Positions 9,926 through 22,107 of a DNA stretch of 64,000 nt are shown here, piece after piece. Position 1 is the first letter of the stretch. Each line of letters starts with the position of its first letter. Location of the stretch: positions 36,184,721 to 36,248,720 of the forward strand of contig OZ024874.1 of NCBI GenBank assembly GCA_964017185.1, written 5' to 3'. This DNA comes from Rugalucina vietnamica (lineage: Eukaryota > Mollusca > Bivalvia > Lucinida > Lucinidae). The notes below the pieces were generated by a model. It saw only the letters and a list, made by a program, of their open reading frames with translations, made no database searches and was not told where the DNA came from. A program made the translations under genes and the position numbers.

Positions 9926-10620
9926 AAGCTCACCTGAGCCGAAGGCTCACAAGGTGAGCTTGTAGGATATAGGATGTCCATGCTCCGTCGTTCGTCCGTC
10001 GTTGTCCACAATCATTTTATCTCCTCTGAAACAGCTTGGCAGATCAAGAAGCATCCTTAGGAAGGGGGAAAGAAAGTTTATATAAATGATCCAGGTCACA
10101 TGACAAAGATGGCCGCCATGGCTATAAATAGCAAAAACCTTTAAAAATCTTCTCCAGAACCAGAAGGGCTATGATTTTGAAACTTGACACGAAGGATCAA
10201 GGAGAGGAGCTCAACAATGTTTATATAAATGATCCTGTGATGACCTTAACCTATTTTACGGCAAGGTCATTGTAGGTGGCCCATGCATTTGAATAGGAAA
10301 AACTGTCAAAATATCATATGACTAGAAAACTAGAAGGAAATGGGCAAATGGACTGAAGAGTTATGATTCTGAAATATTTGGACCACAGGGGCTGGTCTGA
10401 CCCCTTCCCGGGGTAATATACATGAAAATCACCATAATATTCAAAGATCTTCTCTGAAACCGCTTAGCCAATGAAATTTAAACTGAGATATCCTCTATGT
10501 CATCAGAAAAAGACAGAACTTTCAATTGCTGATAAGGAAATTCCTAAAATTGTGATATGCAAGATTTATCACCTTGCCTGACCATCTTGCAAATTTTGGC
10601 CACTTTGGTTCACTTTTTTT
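9926..10620 (+). mobile_element. Abundant mollusc-type repeat (AGCTCACCTGAGCC family), copy 1
   Basis: It starts with an imperfect hairpin AGCTCACC-TGAGCC-GAA-GGCTCA-GGTGAGCT (9928-9960), then TCCGTCGTTCGTCCGTCGTT, then blocks with CACATGACAAAGATGGCCGCCAT, CTTCTCCAGAACC and TGACCTTAACCTATTTTACGGCAAGGTCA. The same blocks are at 14.2-14.9 and 47.1-48.6 kb. No protein is encoded; the mode of movement is not known to me. Confidence 0.7.
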
Positions 10621-13600
10621 TTTAAAGTTTTTTTTAAAGTACCCCACTGTACTTTAAAGCACCGTCACGCACTATTGATTTTGCTAATGCTTATGTTTCA
10701 TACCTTTCTAAGTTGAAAAATTATTTGAGATCCAGAAAGGCACAAAATATGTTACTATAAACAAATAATTTGAAAAAACTTGTTGATGGTCCAAAACTTT
10801 TTTTGCCGAGTATATTTCCATATTTGTGTCTAAATATGCGTCTAAAATATGGATGTTTATTTCGATTTATAAACAAACAGCATCAATAGATAGCCTGCTG
10901 TCTGTACAAGCAGAAAACAACAAGAACGTTTGGAAATTATCGTTTAAAGGCACTCTTAGTTGATGCGTTTCTTTGTTGACAAGAGGTTATTTTTTCAAAC
11001 AGGACGCGATGCCACTCGCAATCCTGAGGCAAAAACATTAAAAACAACCGATGCTGAGACTATTGCTGATGCTCTATTGGAAATCTGCACAGTGTATACC
11101 CAGTGAAGTGCTAACAGTTTACGCCGGATATCATGAAAGAGGTAGGCAGACTCCTTTCAATTAGACAGTTTCATCAAATCTGCATTTCGCTTAAGAGTTT
11201 GCTTACGATATTATGTGAAGAAAAACCTAGACAGTGCGATAGATATATCCCAAACTTTTTATTTGCATCAGGTTCTATATGGAAGACGAGTTAGGGGGAC
11301 TACTGTCTATTTTGAAAAAATTATGGACAAAAAAGCTTGAAGATGAAGAAGTTAAGATCTGTGAGAATCGTAGGTTTGCCGCCTAACGTTTGAAAGGGTC
11401 TTACGGCTTCTCTGTTATTTATATAGAAACTCTGCTGCATGATCCATAAGAACAAATATATGGCAAATGCAAAAACAAATATACAAAAAATGCAACTTCA
11501 TTATGTCACATACATGCAGCATCAGTGTCTATGGTGAAGATAGCAATTATAAACAATGTAAACGTTCATTTCTGTTGGTACTGCAGTGCGTTGGCTCAGT
11601 AGATTTATTACTTAGTGCAGCTATTAACAATGTTATAAAATTCAGAAGCTACTATAGGTAACAACAATATGTTAATTTTAGATCCTCTAGCAGACGCTGC
11701 TCCGGGAAAATGCCCACGCTGGAGCTGATCCACTTACAGGTTTTCCGCAAGTAAATTTTCGTTAGTTACTGCTGTTGTCTTATATGACATTGCAGTGGAG
11801 CAGCAGTTGTCTTATGACAATGCAGTGGAGCAGCTTAAAGACTTCCTCGGTGGATACCATTCGTACTTGGTCGGACCTTGGACTAGTTCCGGGTTTTAGC
11901 ATTATCCGTCCAGAACGCCAGCTATATGTTAGACATTTAGAGCCAAGCACGTCCCACAAGTCATAGAGCAAGGTCTGGTTACCGTTTTTATTTGCTTTAT
12001 AATGCGACAAGAGTAGCAAAAATTGCGACTGGAACCAGGCCCCTGGCTGTCAAAGGGAAACTCCACAGATTGAAGGAAAAGACCCCGCAGATTGAAGAGA
12101 AATCCTCGTTCCGTCTCAATTGCTTGGCGCTTGGCAGCGCCAAGCGAAAATTGGTTAGTCATTTATATTTATTATGTTTAGAAAAGGGTGTCATTTATAT
12201 ACCTGGCAGTGCTGAAAAGGGGGTTATTCGGGCGACACCTCCGTACTATGTCTTATACGGGTAAGTACCACTCAAAGCGGCTAAGAATCATGCAAGGAAA
12301 CAATGTACTGGTTTAACACGCAAGCATTTGGGTGGAAACACATTATAGCAAAAACCCGTTACATTATGTTCGATTTGAATATAGAGTGGGTTTATTCTCA
12401 AATACAAGTCTTAGATTATCATGGGGAAATCATTTTCTGTATTGATCAGATGTCTGTCTATGACATACAGACGCTAAAACTTCCGATGTTGGTTTCATGT
12501 TAGTGATCTTTACCCTGAAATCAAATTTGCTACGCGAGCACTCACCAAATTAAACTACGAAATACCATTCAATGTTTAATACCAATGAAAACATTCGAAA
12601 GATAAAGGCGGACCAAATGAACTGGCGATAGAGCTTCCTGGCAGACCATATTTTACTGATACCTTAAAACAGACAATTATTTGCGCTGGCTCCCAAGCCA
12701 GTGCTTTTTGTGATTAGTTTGAGCAAGGTTATGGAGCACTGTGAATTGATTCTTTATTGCTATAAGCGGCTTTCATTTGAGCGACTACTTTCATTTCTGG
12801 GTCACTGCATGCGAAATCATTTTATCATAATATCAAATATATATTTTGACCTGCATCGAAACATGTTTTTTGTCTTAAAATGACTGACTTTTATTAAATT
12901 TGATGATAATTTTTTCATGTAGAAGACATCGAAAGGGTGGTCGGCTTCGAAAGAAATCAATAAAAACCTTTATAAAACTACATTTAAAAATGTTTGGCAG
13001 AATTTCATAAATTTTTATAAATATGATAAATATAAATAAATGTTATTTTCTGCTACCGCACCATTCTTCCTTTTTCCATTTTTTTCTTTGTATGCAGATA
13101 ACCCTTTCGATTTTTCAACGTTGCTTTACCACTCTTCGCTCACGTTCTGACCCCAGTTCCGTAGCAAAATGGTCTGCTATAGTCTATAATTAGTTGGCCG
13201 TGTTAGAGTGAAACCTATATTATGCCATATTGTTTGTGGAATTTCGGGGGTTATTTTTATATGTATCAGTAGACATTAATCATAGGTACATGACACAAGC
13301 ACATTCTGGATGGCTCACTAAGAGCTCAGGGGATAGTGGAATCCCTTTTTGCAGTGTTAACAGGACTTGGCATTTCATTTTTTTTTTGTATTTTTTCGCG
13401 TACAGCTTTCGGTCAAAAAAGAATGACCCGGTGTAAAATGTGGAATTACGTCGATCAATTTCGACCAGTTACAGGAGGTGATATTACATAAGAAAAATGG
13501 GTAACAAACCGCAATAATGGTGGGTACGTGCTGAAGTTATTTTTAAGTTTTAAGCCACTCCACTTGTAAAATAGGGGTCATTGGGTACAATACCGGGCTT

Positions 13601-14080
13601 CTCCAGTCCTTTTGTCCAAGACTTTCAGAGAAAAGTGTGTTACTAAACGTTACAATAATGGGCACGTGTTGAACTCATTATAATTCGTAAAACAGAATCC
13701 CAGGATTCTGCATTTCTTCAGAGATTTTAAATCGAGATTCTGTCTCAAAACGACCTTAGTCTTTGGGTGGGACGTTGAACAACAAATCAAATGAGTATTT
13801 GTATTGTAACTTTAGAATCTATTCAATAGATGCATGTGTGATCGGCGTAAAATAGCTTATTTTTTGCATAAGAAATTTGGAACTTATATTTTGCTGACAT
13901 GTCAACGTTTATGTTAAATACATCTTTAAACCAGAAAGTATTCTTTTTTTTCCCTTGTAGTGTGTATTTGCTTCATCCGCCAAACCAGTGTTTTAATTAT
14001 GCATAAGGAAGAAATGATTTGTTTATCGAAGAAGTCCACTGTTCTGTCATTAAAGTGTATAAATATAGACACGATTCAAA
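10621..14080. other. 3.5 kb with no recognised gene or element
   Basis: AT-rich, with several ORFs of 60-90 codons, none of which I recognise and none with clear codon structure. A perfect 9-bp hairpin (GCTTGGCGC, loop TTGGCA) lies at 12122-12145. Low-complexity T runs are at 13375-13390. Confidence 0.4.
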
Positions 14081-14084
14081 ATGT

Positions 14085-14205
14085 GTACTGAGTATCATTA
14101 TAGCCGGGGAACGGCGGGGGACAGCCATGGAAATGAGCGGGGCTTTGGCCAAAGTTTTGCCACGGTAGTGCGGGGGAAATACCCGGGGTTTGGTTTATAT
14201 AGGCA
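14085..14205. repeat. GC-rich MITE-like fragment
   Basis: A G-rich island (AACGGCGGGGGACAGCC, AGTGCGGGGGAAATACCC) in AT-rich DNA, similar in style to the MITE at 39.5-39.9 kb. Ends are not defined. Confidence 0.3.
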
Positions 14206-14893
14206 AAAAAGGCCATGAAATGAAAAGATAGTAGGCTGTTTATACAAATGGTCAATGTCACATGACCAAGATGGCCGCCATAGCTATAAATAGCAAAAAG
14301 CTTTATAAATCTTCTTTTCCAGAACTATGATTGACATGAAGCATCAGGGAGAGGAGCTCTACAAAGTTTATATAAATCATGACCTTAGCCTATGTTATGG
14401 CAAGGTCAACATAATGGGAAAAATAGTAAAATATAATTAAATGGGGAGAAACTTGCTGGGAGTAAGCAAATGGACAGAAGATTTATGTTTATGGAAAAAA
14501 TGTCCTCAGGGGATTTTCTGCCCTGAGGTTTTCTGCCCCCGTCCCTGGGCTACATACATGTATGTGACCATAATATTCAAACATCTTCTCTGAAACTACT
14601 TGACCAGTCAAAGCCATCGTTAGGAAAGGAGAATAAAAGTTAATATAAATGGTCAAGGTCACATGACCAAGATGGCCACCATAAAATAGCAAAAACCTTT
14701 ATAAATATTTTTCTTCAGAACCGAAAGACCTATGATTTTGAAACTTTGCCTTAAGCATCAGTGAAGGGAGCTCTACAAAGCTTGTTTAATTATGACCCCT
14801 GATGACCTTGACCTATTTTATGGCAAGGTCAGCTGAAGTCGCATATCCCAGATCTCAGGTGAGCGTTTACAGGACTATTGGTCCTCTGGTTTT
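14206..14893 (+). mobile_element. Mollusc-type repeat, copy 2 (3' part)
   Basis: The segment shares the CACATGACCAAGATGGCCGCCA block, repeated internally at about 14257 and 14658. It ends with TCTCAGGTGAGCG, TTTACAGGAC and ATTGGTCCTCTGGTT, the terminus seen in reverse at 47.08 kb. The hairpin end is missing. Confidence 0.65.
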
Positions 14894-14969
14894 AATTTTT
14901 GTCGTCGAAACAGTAAATCCTGCTCACAACACATTATTGATTGCACATACAGTCAATATTAGGATAGAA

Positions 14970-15406
14970 GTCATTATTTAAGAAATGAATTTCATTTTTC
15001 TGGTGTTCATGGAGCTATGAACCCCAGTGGGTCGCGTGCAAAGTGAATGAACCCCGAAGGGGTTCATGTAAGCTTTGCTAGCGACCCACTGCGGTTCATA
15101 GCTCCATGAACAACAGAAAAATTAAACTCATTGCTTATATTTACATTCATTTCTCTCTATCGCTTGGTGAAAAATCACCAAGGCGGTCACATTTACCAGC
15201 AAACAGAGAATCTGCACACAGTGTGTGTTCAAACAGCGGAACGGCATCGACGTTTACAACGTCCAATCAGATTGGCGAGATTCATGTTTTTTGACGTCAA
15301 GTTTGGATTACGTCACGTCGCGTGACGCAATGTTGTTCATGGAAGTATGAACACAGATGAACATCTAATGCTTCATCTAAGGAGGTTTTAGAAAAATGTA
15401 AATATA
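14970..15406 (+). mobile_element. Hairpin element family H1, copy 1
   Basis: It begins TTAAGAAATGAATTTCATTT. A 108-base hairpin follows (15004-15111; arms GTTCATGGAGCTATGAACC and so on, GC loop CCCCGAAGGGG). Then comes a tail with a double CCAAT palindrome CCAATCAGATTGG (15263-15275), a perfect CRE (15292-15299) and a CGTCACGTCGCGTGACG palindrome (about 15311-15327). It ends GGAGGTTTTAGAAAAATGTAAA. Other copies are at 28.6, 33.3 and 35.1-35.5 kb (inverted). Non-coding; ORFs of 62-64 aa are shared readings of the repeat. Confidence 0.8.
15263..15299. promoter_or_regulatory. NF-Y/CRE composite inside H1
   Basis: Two opposed CCAAT boxes in CCAATCAGATTGG, then 16 bases, then TGACGTCA. CCAAT is the known NF-Y site and TGACGTCA the CREB/ATF site. 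The arrangement is kept in the 33.3-kb copy (with two CREs, 33624 and 33636) and partly in the others. Confidence 0.5.
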
Positions 15407-15723
15407 TATGTTTGAACGGCTCATGTTTGATCTTAACACAGTTCGTTTATGGAAAATACAAAATGAAACTTTATGTTACTTTAAAAGCCTCTAATGTTGC
15501 ATTTCTTGTATCGGCCTGCAAGTCTGAACAGTCAAATTTCAGTTTCTGGACCTCCTCACGCGCACTCTCGACTCTTTTTTACGATTGTCATTTTCATAAA
15601 TATTGAATTGAATGAACACGACTTTTAGGCCTAAGTGACCCGTTACTTTCAGTTCCAGGTCCCACACTTTCATATTGATAGTTATTCGCAGTACGCTCGA
15701 TTTGACCCAGTTTGTTCATTGTT

Positions 15724-15897
15724 GGTTGGTTGGTTGATAGGGGGTTTACGTCCCACCAACAGCTAAGGTCATATGGAGACGGGACCTCGGTTTATAGTCC
15801 CATCCGACGGACTGGAGAAGCCCGGGATCGAACCTGCAACCCCTGGTTTACAAGGCGAGTGACATAACCACTGCACCATGGAGGCTTCTTTGTTCAT
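15724..15897 (-). repeat. tRNA-derived SINE
   Basis: The minus strand contains a B-box (GCAGGTTCGATCCCGGGC) and an upstream A-box-like region (CCATGGTGCAGTGGTTATG). They are followed by ACCGAGGTCCCGTCTCCATAT and a terminal CAACC iteration (GGTTGGTTGGTTG at the plus-strand left end). The tRNA-like head and short tail fit a SINE. Confidence 0.65.
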
Positions 15898-15899
15898 TG

Positions 15900-16515
15900 T
15901 TCTGTGACGTTCTTGGGGGTCTGATTCCTCGTTTTCAAAAGACCAGAACAATGTCTCGAAGGTCATGGTGGTGGTATTTCATGATTAGGGCAATAGCTCA
16001 ATACATTCTGAACCTATAGCTATTAAATGTTTGACTACTAGTATTTCTTCCATATAGTGTAAAAAAGACGATTTTAGCGGGGGTGGGGGTCAAAATCTCA
16101 TATGTGAATTTGTTTATTTTATTTTTGGCTTTTTCTTGCTTGTAGGTCCTTTAATTCCAATACTGTATCATATTTTGTGCATGCAACACTGTATTAAGTA
16201 CGATAAACATGCATAATGCCATTGAAATATTACAACGTTAACATTGCATTTTGGGTACAAACCTTTAGCACTTACCTGTAAAATAGTATTGTCTCAGTAC
16301 TACCAAACTATACAAGAGAGAAAATCTGTCATCTGTTATATGCAAAACCATATAACCAGATCAGCGATGACCAGTCAGGTACTCAGAATCGTGTCATTAA
16401 TTAACAAAACTTCAACCCATCTTCTACGTGTTGCACAGCTTGATTAGAGTTTGATCTTAACCATTAACATTTTCTCCAGACACATCCCATTGTTACGAAA
16501 CTGCATGAATATTTA
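15900..16515 (+). repeat. Dispersed 0.6-kb duplication, copy 1
   Basis: The sequence from about 15902 (TCTGTGACGTTCTT) runs in parallel with 22108-22760, roughly 85-90 percent identical by eye. Shared landmarks include GCGGGGGTGGGGGTCAAAAT and ATGCATAATGCCATTGAAAT. Copy 1 is interrupted by the 16.5-17.3 kb hairpin element and resumes at about 17299 (TACCTGTATAAACCTGTTAC). Function unknown. Confidence 0.7.
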
Positions 16516-17298
16516 TTAATAGGAATGAATTTTATTTTTGTTGATTTTATCGATGTGTAAACTCAGGCGAATCACTCACAAACTAAATAAAGCCCGAAGG
16601 GCTTTATGAAAAAGTTTGTGAGTGATTCGCCTGAGTTTACACATCGATAAAATCAACAAAAATAATAATTCATTCCTTATAATTCCAACTTTGTCTCATT
16701 AAACTGCATTTGTCTACATTGATTTAAATTTCCATAGCCAGCGGAAGGAAAATAGAGCAAAACGGATTTTCATGAGGCAGCCATCTTGAAAATTTCTAAA
16801 GCATAAAACTCACTTCTCGCAATAAAAAGAAGCTATAACTGGCTTGCAATAAGCAGACTGTCAAAGCGAGAGCTTTAAAACATCTCCCCTTCTTTCAAAA
16901 TTGTGCTTTTGGGAGAAAATATCGCCGTCTGGACCGATAGAAAGACATGTCGATTTTGAACTGGGGCTCGGAACATTAGAAGTTCAAACGTCAATTTTCA
17001 ACACACAACAAGAAGATTAAAACTCTTACCGTAAGATGTTCTGTTAAAAGAAAAAGCGTCCATGTTAATAAAAATTCCAAATATTCATTTCGACGCCTTC
17101 AAAACGCGTTCATCCATTGTTTTTATGACGTTTAGATTTGATGACGTCAACGTTACTTCGAAGAAACGTCACGTTATCACGTAACGTGTCGCCGTTTTTA
17201 AGGTGAAAATTGAGTATTCTTACGCATTGCTTTTATCGAAGTATAAAGTCTTCCAAACAACCAATCAGAATGTAGGAAATTAGATAAGTTGGAATTAT
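16512..17298 (+). mobile_element. Hairpin element family H2
   Basis: A hairpin of about 165 bases (16518-16682; inner arms TCGATGTGTAAACTCAGGCG, loop with AGCCCGAAGGGCT) stands at the left end. It is followed by a tail with a CRE at 17142-17149, ACGTTATCACGTAACGT and a CCAATCAGAATGT box (about 17260). The right end is AAGTTGGAATTATT. The paralogous 22.1-kb sequence lacks all of it and reads straight through (GCATGAATTTACCTG), so the insertion limits are supported by an empty site. Confidence 0.75.
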
Positions 17299-17492
17299 TT
17301 ACCTGTATAAACCTGTTACAACACGGCCTTCAGTGTATTTATTTTTGTCCCCCCACAGGAGACGAGACTATTAGATTCAGAGTTTAAATACAAGATACAA
17401 GATTTCTTGCCTCTGGTCGAATCATGGAATGTCTCACCGCCCACTGAAGGTCTCCTCGGCGTAGTAGTCAGTTTAGATGTGCACGCAAACAT

Positions 17493-17999
17493 AGAGGATA
17501 TTCAAGTTTTTGGAGTGAATATGAGTTTTATTTCATTGAGTGAAGTGAAAATTGTTTATATTTCATGAGTGCCGAAGGCATGAATGAAATATATAATTTT
17601 TCACTTCACGAGATGAAATTAAAGTCATATTCACGACAAAAACTTGAATTTTCTTTTTATAATATTGCATGCAGTCATTGTAACGTTGCGCGCTAAAGCA
17701 TATGACGTCAAAATCTTAAATGGCGTCATTACGTCACGTCATTACGTCGCTATTGTGTGTGAACGTTCATTGCATCAACAATAGCATAAATTATAAAATT
17801 TAGTTATGTATATATTAGAAATGAAACGGTGGAATCGTAATTTGCGTATTCCCAAATCTTATATTTTCAAATGTGAAAATATAACTTTTTTTTATATTTT
17901 CACATGTGAAAATATAACTTTTTCAAATATTGGTTATATTTAATACATATTTCTCTATATTTCATCACTTGCCATATAATAAATAGATGTATGTCACGC
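17493..17999 (+). mobile_element. ATAGAGGATATT-family hairpin element, full copy
   Basis: It starts ATAGAGGATATTCAAG with a hairpin at about 17505-17650 (loop GTGCCGAAGGCA). Then come a CRE (17703-17710), ACGTCACGTCATTACGTCGC, two TATTTTCACATGTGAAAATA-type palindromes (about 17862-17922) and an end TTGCCATATAATAAA. Partial or rearranged copies are at 4.73-5.34 and 58.7-59.04 kb. Non-coding. Confidence 0.75.
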
Positions 18000-18620
18000 A
18001 TAACACTACCGGTCCTAGCGGGGACTTGATGAATAGAATACTTTTCCTCAAAATGTTGAAATTTTGACAATTTTGTTTTATTATTGTAATGTACAACGAC
18101 TAGACACTAGAGGCGGATCTAGTTGCTGCTGCACTTGATTTATCGTATACATACAATTATACAAGACAAGAGCATACAATAATGACGAGTCGTTTCGGAC
18201 ATAGCAATAAGCAAAACGCATTGTACATCCCTCGTTGTTTGGAATGAGCAAAAATGAAATATTCCATCAAATAACTTTTAGACACGACCGTGTGCAAATG
18301 CTTAACACTTGTAACATTAAAATGGTTTTGTTATGCACTGTAAATCATACTGTCTTTAAAGTCAAACTTTATGATGTACATTTTAAGTAGTAAAGCATAT
18401 ATAGCTTTTATGTAAATATAATGTGACGATCAAATAAACTTTAAACAGTAAACTGTCTTGTTTTGCTTCACTGCCGGTTGACTGTGTGTAAATGACGATA
18501 TTGACCAGTTTGATTATGATAAACATTTAGGTTCAACTGACCACAATGAGATACAAACTAATCATGAAGAGAATAGATCAAAATTCAAATGCCGAAACAT
18601 AAATAAAAATCGTCAGCGGT
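18000..18620. other. Unassigned upstream of LINE
   Basis: AT-rich, no recognised gene. Part of it may be the 5' region of the LINE that follows, but nothing marks the start. Confidence 0.3.
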
Positions 18621-18735
18621 AATCAGAAATCTAGGAAAGTAAATAATGATGATGATTTGCACTCAAACAATGGTTTCAGAGATATACACAGTAACGAACA
18701 GCAACGATAAAAACATATCATTTAATTTGATGTCG

Positions 18736-19395
18736 AAGGGTTTCAATTTTGGTCATCTAAATATTCAAGGACTTGGTAAAAATATGAATAAATTCTCAGA
18801 AATTAAAGCAATTATGACAGCGCCTGAAAATAGCAATTTGCATATTTTTGGCATTAGTGAGACTAAGCTTAAATCACATAAACTGTCCACATGTTTTACC
18901 GTTGATGGCTTTCAAGAGCCTTTTCGGAAAGATAATGGCAATAATGGCGGTGGAGGTATTATTGTATATGTCCGAAATGGCATTAATGCAAAACGGAGAT
19001 CTGATTTAGAAACTGATCGTCTATGTATTTGGTTAGAAATAAGGATAGGTAAAAGTAAACCATTTTTGATTGGAAATATGTATCGTCCTCCAGACCCAAA
19101 AGTTGAATTTGTTGATAGATTTGAAAGTTTTATTGATAATGTTTCTAATAAAGGGAAATAAATTATTTTGTTGGGAGACTTCAATAAAAACTTGCTAAAT
19201 CAGCATAAGGACTTAGAATGGGAAAATTTTGCAACTTCTCTAGGTTTTAGCCAACTAGTTTGTGAGCCAACACGAGTAACAGATACTTCTAGTACATTGA
19301 TTGATCACATTTACAGCAATTTTGATGAAAATATTACATCTGTACATGTTAGTAAAATTGCTGTTAGTGATCACTATGCGATATTTATACCGTAA
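18736..19395 (+). pseudogene. LINE apurinic endonuclease domain
   Basis: The reading contains the family's motifs in order: GHLNIQGL near the start, IFGISETKL, GGGGIIVYVRNGI, GNMYRPPD, then an in-frame TAA (19159-19161), and after it LLGDFN, TLIDHIYSN and SDHYAIF. These are the metal-binding and catalytic blocks of APE-like endonucleases that nick the target for target-primed reverse transcription. The single stop and the frame break just after SDHYAIF would prevent a full product. The preceding frame from 18646 has no recognisable gag-like ORF1. Confidence 0.85.
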
Positions 19396-20010
19396 ACTAA
19401 ACAACTGTGTTAAATCTAATACTCATCAAGCTATAACATACCGATCATTTAAAAACTTTGACGAAAATAAGTTCATACATGATTTGTGTGAAGTACCATG
19501 GGAAATAATTGAATATTTTGATGATATCAATGAAGCTGTTGATGTTTGGAATAACCTGTTTTTGGAGGTAGTAAACAAACATGCCCCACTAAAATCTCAT
19601 CGAATTAAAAGAAAATATCAACCAGATTGACTTACACCAGAAATTTTAGATTGTATTAAAGAAAGGGATAAATGTAAAGTCAATGGGAAAATGGATGAGT
19701 ATAGATATTTAAGAAACAGAGTTTCAGCAAAAAAGATGCATACCAAACAAAATTAGAGGAGGGTAAAGACGATCCACGTTCCATCTGGAAATTATTTAAG
19801 CAATTTGGCATAGGAAAAAAGGGATCTTCTAAAGTGAACAATTTTGAAATTTAATAAGATGAATGATGATATTATATCAAACGATCTCGATATAGCTAAT
19901 GATTACTTTGTAAATATTCCCTCCAAGCTTAGAGAGCCGATTCAAGATTCCGAGTTCTTCAAGATTTTGTTGACTCGAAAGTTAATAATGATACTAACTT
20001 TTCTATTCCT

Positions 20011-20955
20011 TTGATCAACTGTTCGTTCGTGAATACTTACTTGTGTAATTTGGATGTCAAAAAAGCAACTGGTTTAGATTCCATTGGGCCAAAACTATTA
20101 AAATGTCTTAACAATGTCTTAACACCTTCAATAACATATATAATCAACAAAAGCATAGAGTCTGGGATTTTTCCATGCGCCTGGAAAAATGAAAAAGTAA
20201 ACCCAATCTTTAAAAATGGAGAAAAAGATAATGTTAACAATTACAGGCCTATTTCAATTCTGCCAACCCTTTCAAAGATAATTGAAAAATGGATAGAGAA
20301 AAAACTAACGTTTTATTTAGATGAGCATACACTAAAACTAACGTTTTATTTAGATGAGCATACACTTCTTCATAAAAACCAAATCATTCAACAGAATCTG
20401 CTCTCATTTTTATGACAGATACGTGGTTAAAAGCAATAAATGAGGGTGTGCTACATGTATGATTGATTGACTTCTACGCAAGTTGCACATTTATAAATTT
20501 GGTGAATCTAGTTTGTCTAATCATATCTTGACAACAGAACCCAACAAGTAGTTATTAATAATTCTAGTTCTAGTAGTAGTGGTGATGTTGTGTGTGGTGT
20601 TCCGCAGGGCTCCATTTTGGGCCCTCCATTATTTCTCCTTTTTATCAATGATTTACCACTGTCTTTGAAAAACTCATCAGTTTCAGTTGACTTATATGCA
20701 GATGATACAACTTTATATTATATTGCTTCTAGCAAGGCTGTCCTTGAATCTAATCTTCAAAACGCATTGAACGTTGTTCGAACTTGGTGCCTAGAAGATG
20801 GAATGATTATCAATACCGATAAAACAAAATTAATGCTAAAAAAAAGAAATTCATTGATTGATTGTGACTTGAACATCACATTTAATAATTCAGAGTTAAA
20901 AAATTCAAGTAATGAGAAAATTCTAGGTGTTCATGTGGATCACAATTTTGTCTGA
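20011..20955 (+). pseudogene. LINE reverse transcriptase domain
   Basis: Fragments in one frame show ATGLDSIGPKLLK, NYRPISILPTLSKIIEKWI (fingers and early palm), then a gap of about 170 bases with stops. The frame returns with VCGVPQGSILGPPLFLLFINDL and the catalytic YADDTTLY box, followed by MIINTDKTKLM. The two catalytic aspartates of YADD are intact, but the motif A region (first catalytic aspartate) lies in the broken gap. Polymerase function is therefore lost. Confidence 0.85.
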
Positions 20956-20985
20956 AACAATCATTTTCAATATGTTTCGAAAAAG

Positions 20986-21537
20986 ATGTCATCCTATCCT
21001 TGGTTATTATCTCAAATAAGATCTTATCTCACAGAACAATATAGACTTTTATATTACAATGCTTACATTAAGCCACATCTTGAATATTGCTGCATAGTAT
21101 GGGACAATTCTAGCAATTTTAACACATACAAAATTGAAAAATTTCATAGGAGAGCATGCAAGCTTATTCTTGGGAAAGATTACACAACACTTGAAGATGC
21201 GCGTAATTATTTGCATGTTTTATCTTTTGAAGAAACAATCTTTATTCATAAGGCAAAAACCATGTATAAAATAGCTACCAATTCTGCACCAATTTACTTA
21301 AGCCAACTGGTCCAAATGAGAGATAGCGGAAGTAATCCAAATAATTCACAATTAAATTTAAGATCAACATCTAAAAGAAATTTTATCATACCTAAGCCAA
21401 AAATAAATTTATTTAAAAACAGCCTTTCATATTCTGGTGCTCTAGTATGGAATAGTGTTCCGTTATGGATAAAGAATTCCGATTCTATTAAATCGTTCAC
21501 AAAACATTGCTTAGTGACAACACATCTCAATAGATAA
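20986..21537 (+). pseudogene. LINE C-terminal region
   Basis: A 183-codon open stretch with IKPHLEYCCIVWDNSSN, HRRACKLILG and a final SYSGALVWNSVPLWIKNSDS. This is the usual end of CR1/L2-like ORF2 proteins, thumb plus a region of unknown role. It follows the palm segment in the same frame after a stop and 30 bases. Confidence 0.8.
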
Positions 21538-21977
21538 CCACCATTCGCCATTACGATTTTCATTAGCTGACTTTTTATTTATTTTTTTTTTTGATTAATA
21601 ACTTTGTTTAATGTCAAAGACTATATGATATAATAGATGGATTATATGTACGTAGATATAAGTTTAATTAAGTTTCGGCATGTGAATGTCCGTTTTTCAG
21701 AATTAATACTGAGAAGCTGCTTCTGAACTAGCGCAAGATTATCTATGTTTGCTGCTTTTCTTCAAAGGGCATTGCCTTAAGGCTCGCTCCAGCGGACCAG
21801 TCTGTACAATTATAGAACGGATTTTCTCATGACAATATTTCACATGCTTGTATATTATGTTGTTTATTGTGGATTGTATATTCACATGATTGTGTGTATA
21901 TATGTTTCGAGGGCCTCGGGGAAGACTGGCTTAGCCAACCGTGTTACCCTCTCTAAATAAAGTACTTACTTACTTAG

Positions 21978-22107
21978 ATGGCAGTCAATACAAATGTGGC
22001 CAAATATATTTCTAACGTTGGTTAGAAACTGAAGACTGTTTCAACGATAACATGGTTAAACAACTGTTTTGCCTTGTATACTATGGCCGAATTAAAGAAT
22101 CTGTGAC
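21978..22107. other. Short unassigned spacer
   Basis: Nothing recognised between the LINE tail and the second dispersed copy. Confidence 0.3.

Larger units (their letters stand above)
18620..21977 (+). mobile_element. CR1/L2-like LINE, about 3.3 kb, decayed
   Basis: In order it holds an APE-type endonuclease, a reverse transcriptase, a conserved C-terminal region, a short 3' untranslated part, AATAAA at 21956-21961 and a terminal ACTTACTTACTTA repeat (21964-21976). A short tandem tail in place of poly(A) is typical of the CR1/L2 group. At least one stop codon in the endonuclease, frameshifts near 19385, 19640 and 20415 and a stop at 20953 disable it. A 27-base internal duplication (CTAACGTTTTATTTAGATGAGCATACA) occurs at about 20306-20365. 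Confidence 0.85.

Noticed and set aside
15106..15325. Similar ORFs (MLIFTFISL..., 62-105 aa) at 15.1, 28.8, 33.5 and 35.2 kb
   Set aside because: All lie at the same place in element H1, frames are broken in some copies, and the differences do not favour synonymous change by eye.
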